Shown in pieces: positions 12,889 to 14,864 of a DNA stretch of 14,864 nucleotides (its first letter is position 1; each line of letters begins with the position of its first letter). The DNA lies in the NCBI GenBank assembly GCA_934636325.1, contig CAKUAK010000090.1, positions 1 to 14,864 on the forward strand. The letters are read 5' to 3'. The translations under genes were made by a program, and so were the position numbers. Source of the stretch: an uncultured Eubacteriales bacterium. GTDB taxonomy: Bacteria; Bacillota; Clostridia; Oscillospirales; Butyricicoccaceae. The notes under the pieces are model-generated. The model ran no database searches. It was not told where the DNA came from and was given only the letters and a program-made list of their open reading frames with translations.

Positions 12889-13843
12889 GCGGCGTCACAT
12901 TATAGCCCCGGGCAGTCTTGACCAGCGCGAATATCTGCTGTCTCTTATGTCGGCCGCGGCCGACCTCGGACTTCTTGGGCAAAACGATATACTTAAAATA
13001 CAGTCGGACCTGATCTCGCTTCTTGCCCGCCTTTCGGACGAATCAAACGGCGGGCGCAGCACATCTCTGCCCGCCGATAAGGCCAAGGAACTGATGTCAT
13101 CGGCCGCCTTCGTCATCGGCGTCAGGCTTAAGAAATGCCCATGCCCCGACGATGCGGTCAAGCTGCTGTCTTCATCCTCCTGCGGCATTTTATTTGAGGA
13201 AGGCGTCACCGAGATCGCCACCATGCTGGCCGAGATACGGCAGACACAGAAGCATATCCTCTCGCGGCTTTTCCCGACGCCAAATGTATTCTGGCGTGAA
13301 ACGATAAAGGATGGGATCGACGGCTTCCTGCGGCTCTACCGCCCGCGCTTCGATGCCAGGGAAATACACATCACGGCAGATTATCCGGTCCTTGCCGGGC
13401 GGCCGCGGCTTTACGGGGCAGAGTTCATCCTTCAATACCTTCAATGCATCTCGTCGGAAAACCGGCTTCTGAACGCCTTTGATCCGGCCGCGGTCGACCG
13501 CCTGCTGTCGCGTGCTTCACGATCATATGCCGAAACGCCGGTCAACCTTGCAGAGCCGGTACTTCTCACGGCGCTGGCATTGACCATACTTGGCCGCTCA
13601 CCCATGTCTCTCGATCTCTCCGGTGACGATCTTCGGGCGCTTCGCGGACTGTTTCTCTCCATGACACCCGATGGGCTGCGCCGAAGATTGAGCTGGGCCC
13701 TGATGTCCTTTGCCGGCAAAGCCGGGATATCGGGCACGCCCCTTCAATACGCGCTGTTTTCGATCACAAGACTGTCAGACTCTGTGGCGTCGGCGGCCCG
13801 GGAGGATGTGCTCGGGGCACTTTTCCCCTGCCGTATGGGATAG
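12875..13843 (+). CDS. DUF6179-like protein, unknown function
   Basis: This encodes a 322-residue cytoplasmic protein rich in alpha helix. The N-terminal segment includes LDQREYLLSLMSAAADLGLL (15-34) and an Ile/Leu-rich helix with DLISLLARLSDES. The middle has SCGILFEEGVTEIATMLAEI (102-121), and FDAREIHITADYPVL (159-173) leads to ENRLLNAFDP. The pattern agrees with the uncharacterised family DUF6179, which I recall as a neighbour of DUF6323. The ATG at 12875 lies inside the end of the previous gene with GGGTGA (12864-12869) before it; a GTG at 12866 is a less likely start. Two close Cys (88 and 90, KCPCPDD) are present but no clear metal-site pattern. Function is unknown; the tight coupling suggests a complex with the DUF6323-like protein. 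Confidence 0.7.
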   Translation: MAIPERRHIIAPGSLDQREYLLSLMSAAADLGLLGQNDILKIQSDLISLLARLSDESNGGRSTSLPADKAKELMSSAAFVIGVRLKKCPCPDDAVKLLSSSSCGILFEEGVTEIATMLAEIRQTQKHILSRLFPTPNVFWRETIKDGIDGFLRLYRPRFDAREIHITADYPVLAGRPRLYGAEFILQYLQCISSENRLLNAFDPAAVDRLLSRASRSYAETPVNLAEPVLLTALALTILGRSPMSLDLSGDDLRALRGLFLSMTPDGLRRRLSWALMSFAGKAGISGTPLQYALFSITRLSDSVASAAREDVLGALFPCRMG

Positions 13844-13845
13844 TA

Positions 13846-13874
13846 TTCCCATTTGTTCCGCCGCATGATATAAT
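13846..13874 (+). promoter_or_regulatory. Extended -10 promoter of the last gene
   Basis: TGATATAAT gives a consensus -10 box (13869-13874) with a TGn extension, and TTCCCA (13846-13851) lies 17 bases upstream as a moderate -35 box. A small inverted repeat ATGGGA/TCCCAT spans the preceding stop codon and the -35 box. The last gene therefore has its own promoter and is probably not part of the tetR operon. Confidence 0.7.
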
Positions 13875-13909
13875 ATTATTATCTTTTGCAGACAGGGATG
13901 TGACGGAAT

Positions 13910-14864
13910 ATGGCCGACGATAAAGAGATCATCATGCGATATCGCGCGCTTGAGGCCCGGCTGGCTTTTGTTGAAGGCCGCGGCTGCGACCGCAGCGATT
14001 ATCTCATATCGGTATTCTGCGGTGCGGCGGCCGGGCTGATCGACAGCCTTTTTGTCGGCAAGCCCAACCTAAACGGCAGCGATGACAGCGTCATCGGCGG
14101 AGAGATCGACAAGCTGACCGAGCAGATAGTCGAACGCTTTGCCGACATCAATATATCCCATGACAGTAAGGTATACGACAGCATCGCCGCCGCGCTGAAA
14201 AAAGAGGGGCTTTCAAAAAGTGAGTTCCGCCGCAGGCTGAAGGAAGAGCTTATAAAGCACGGCATACCAGAAAACTTTGCCAGAAAAAAGGGATACGCCG
14301 GTTTTCGCGGCGAAGGCTCCAAACTGGTCTATCTTGAAAATAAATTCCGTGTCAGCTATGACCAGACCAACAGCTCCAAGCTCAAAGAGGACATCCCATT
14401 CAAGCTGAGCCCCAACGACCATCATATCAGGAGTGTCGCCCATTGGCCCGATATCATCGGGCTTCTGGCCGCCATTGCCGACCAGTTCACCGGAAAAACG
14501 ACCTTTATAAGCGATGGAAAGATCTATCGCGTCACGCCGAACCAGAACATCCCGACCTTTCGTGGAAAGACCATCCCGCAAAAAATATTTTTCGGCTTTG
14601 TCAACTGGTTCGGCCATCTGATGTCCGACCTCTGCGGCTCACACTCTTCAAAAGGCAGGGGCGACGGCATACCCATCCCCTTCTTCGGGATATTCATGGC
14701 CTGTGATTTCGGCAGCTTCTCTTACGGCACGTCGGACACCCAAAAAGGCCTGACCCTTTCCGAGCTGGCCGTCAGGGTCTATCAGCAGGGATATGATGCC
14801 CGATTCGGCGCGGCCCTGGCCCTTCCCGTTCTTATTCAGGACCTTATGATACGCTTCATCTGGG
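13910..14864 (+). CDS. Unknown protein with conserved His motifs, 5' part (runs off the right edge)
   Basis: Reading from the ATG at 13910 gives 318 codons without a stop. The ribosome binding site is weak (AGGGATGTGA or GGAAT). Residues 1-130 look helical and charged, with an N-terminal region MADDKEIIMRYRALEARL and a small hydrophobic stretch ISVFCGAAAGLI. The more distinctive part contains LENKFRVSYDQTNSSKL (152-168), SPNDHHIRSVAHWPDIIGLLAAI (about 167-189), FVNWFGHLMSD (230-240) and GRGDGIPIPFFGIF. I recall similar proteins of unknown function in gut Bacillota and Bacteroidota, but have no family name. The H-R-S-x-x-H plus G-H-L-x-x-D arrangement faintly recalls YdjM/DUF457-type membrane metal-dependent hydrolases; this is inference. 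It has its own promoter. Confidence 0.8.
   Translation, partial: MADDKEIIMRYRALEARLAFVEGRGCDRSDYLISVFCGAAAGLIDSLFVGKPNLNGSDDSVIGGEIDKLTEQIVERFADINISHDSKVYDSIAAALKKEGLSKSEFRRRLKEELIKHGIPENFARKKGYAGFRGEGSKLVYLENKFRVSYDQTNSSKLKEDIPFKLSPNDHHIRSVAHWPDIIGLLAAIADQFTGKTTFISDGKIYRVTPNQNIPTFRGKTIPQKIFFGFVNWFGHLMSDLCGSHSSKGRGDGIPIPFFGIFMACDFGSFSYGTSDTQKGLTLSELAVRVYQQGYDARFGAALALPVLIQDLMIRFIW

Noticed and set aside
13836..13853. ATGGGA/TCCCAT inverted repeat as a terminator of the tetR operon
   Set aside because: Six-base stem with the stop codon in the loop and only TTGTT after it; too weak to call a terminator.
1..14864. CRISPR array, tRNA or rRNA, insertion sequence or phage att sites
   Set aside because: No regularly spaced repeats, cloverleaf-like sequences, transposase or integrase frames, or flanking direct repeats were recognised by eye.

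Overview
The window comes from an endospore-forming, fairly GC-rich member of the Bacillota, most likely class Clostridia and gut-associated (inference). The evidence is the yqfC-yqfD-phoH-ybeY-era gene order, a ylbJ/spoVV-type sporulation gene, SLH-type surface domains, a CsaB-type pyruvyltransferase, strong GGAGG ribosome binding sites and rho-independent terminators. Genes are densely packed. No rRNA, tRNA, CRISPR array, insertion sequence or integrase was recognised.

Region 1 (1-3233, minus strand) is a conserved Bacillota operon read right to left: yqfC (TTG start), yqfD, phoH, ybeY and the 5' part of era, which runs off the left edge. The first two are sporulation genes and the last three act in RNA and ribosome maturation. 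Head to head with it on the plus strand is ylbJ/spoVV (3295-4434), an integral membrane sporulation protein. It converges on a minus-strand pair, a small two-helix membrane protein and a calcineurin-like phosphoesterase (4467-5550), and a shared hairpin at 4434-4455 lies between them.

Region 2 (5551-11706, plus strand) has a cell-envelope theme. A clear sigma-A-type promoter drives a 737-residue fusion of a GT4 glycosyltransferase with a CsaB-like polysaccharide pyruvyltransferase. It is followed by an AbgA-like M20 amidohydrolase and a strong terminator. Next is a two-gene unit: a secreted protein with SLH-like repeats fused to a DUF4358-like domain, then a membrane-anchored DHHW/AlgJ-like protein with SGNH-type motifs. 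CsaB is known to make the pyruvylated wall polysaccharide that SLH domains bind, so the enzyme and a probable client lie about 1.5 kb apart. The DUF4358/DHHW pair suggests O-acylation of a wall polymer, but no MBOAT acyltransferase is in the window.

Region 3 (11707-14864, plus strand) is less understood. A TetR-family regulator has a perfect 17-bp palindrome over its own -10 box. It is tightly coupled to two proteins resembling the uncharacterised families DUF6323 and DUF6179. After an extended -10 promoter comes an incomplete gene, open to the right edge, for an unknown His-rich-motif protein. The TetR operon and this last gene are the best candidates here for undescribed biology.
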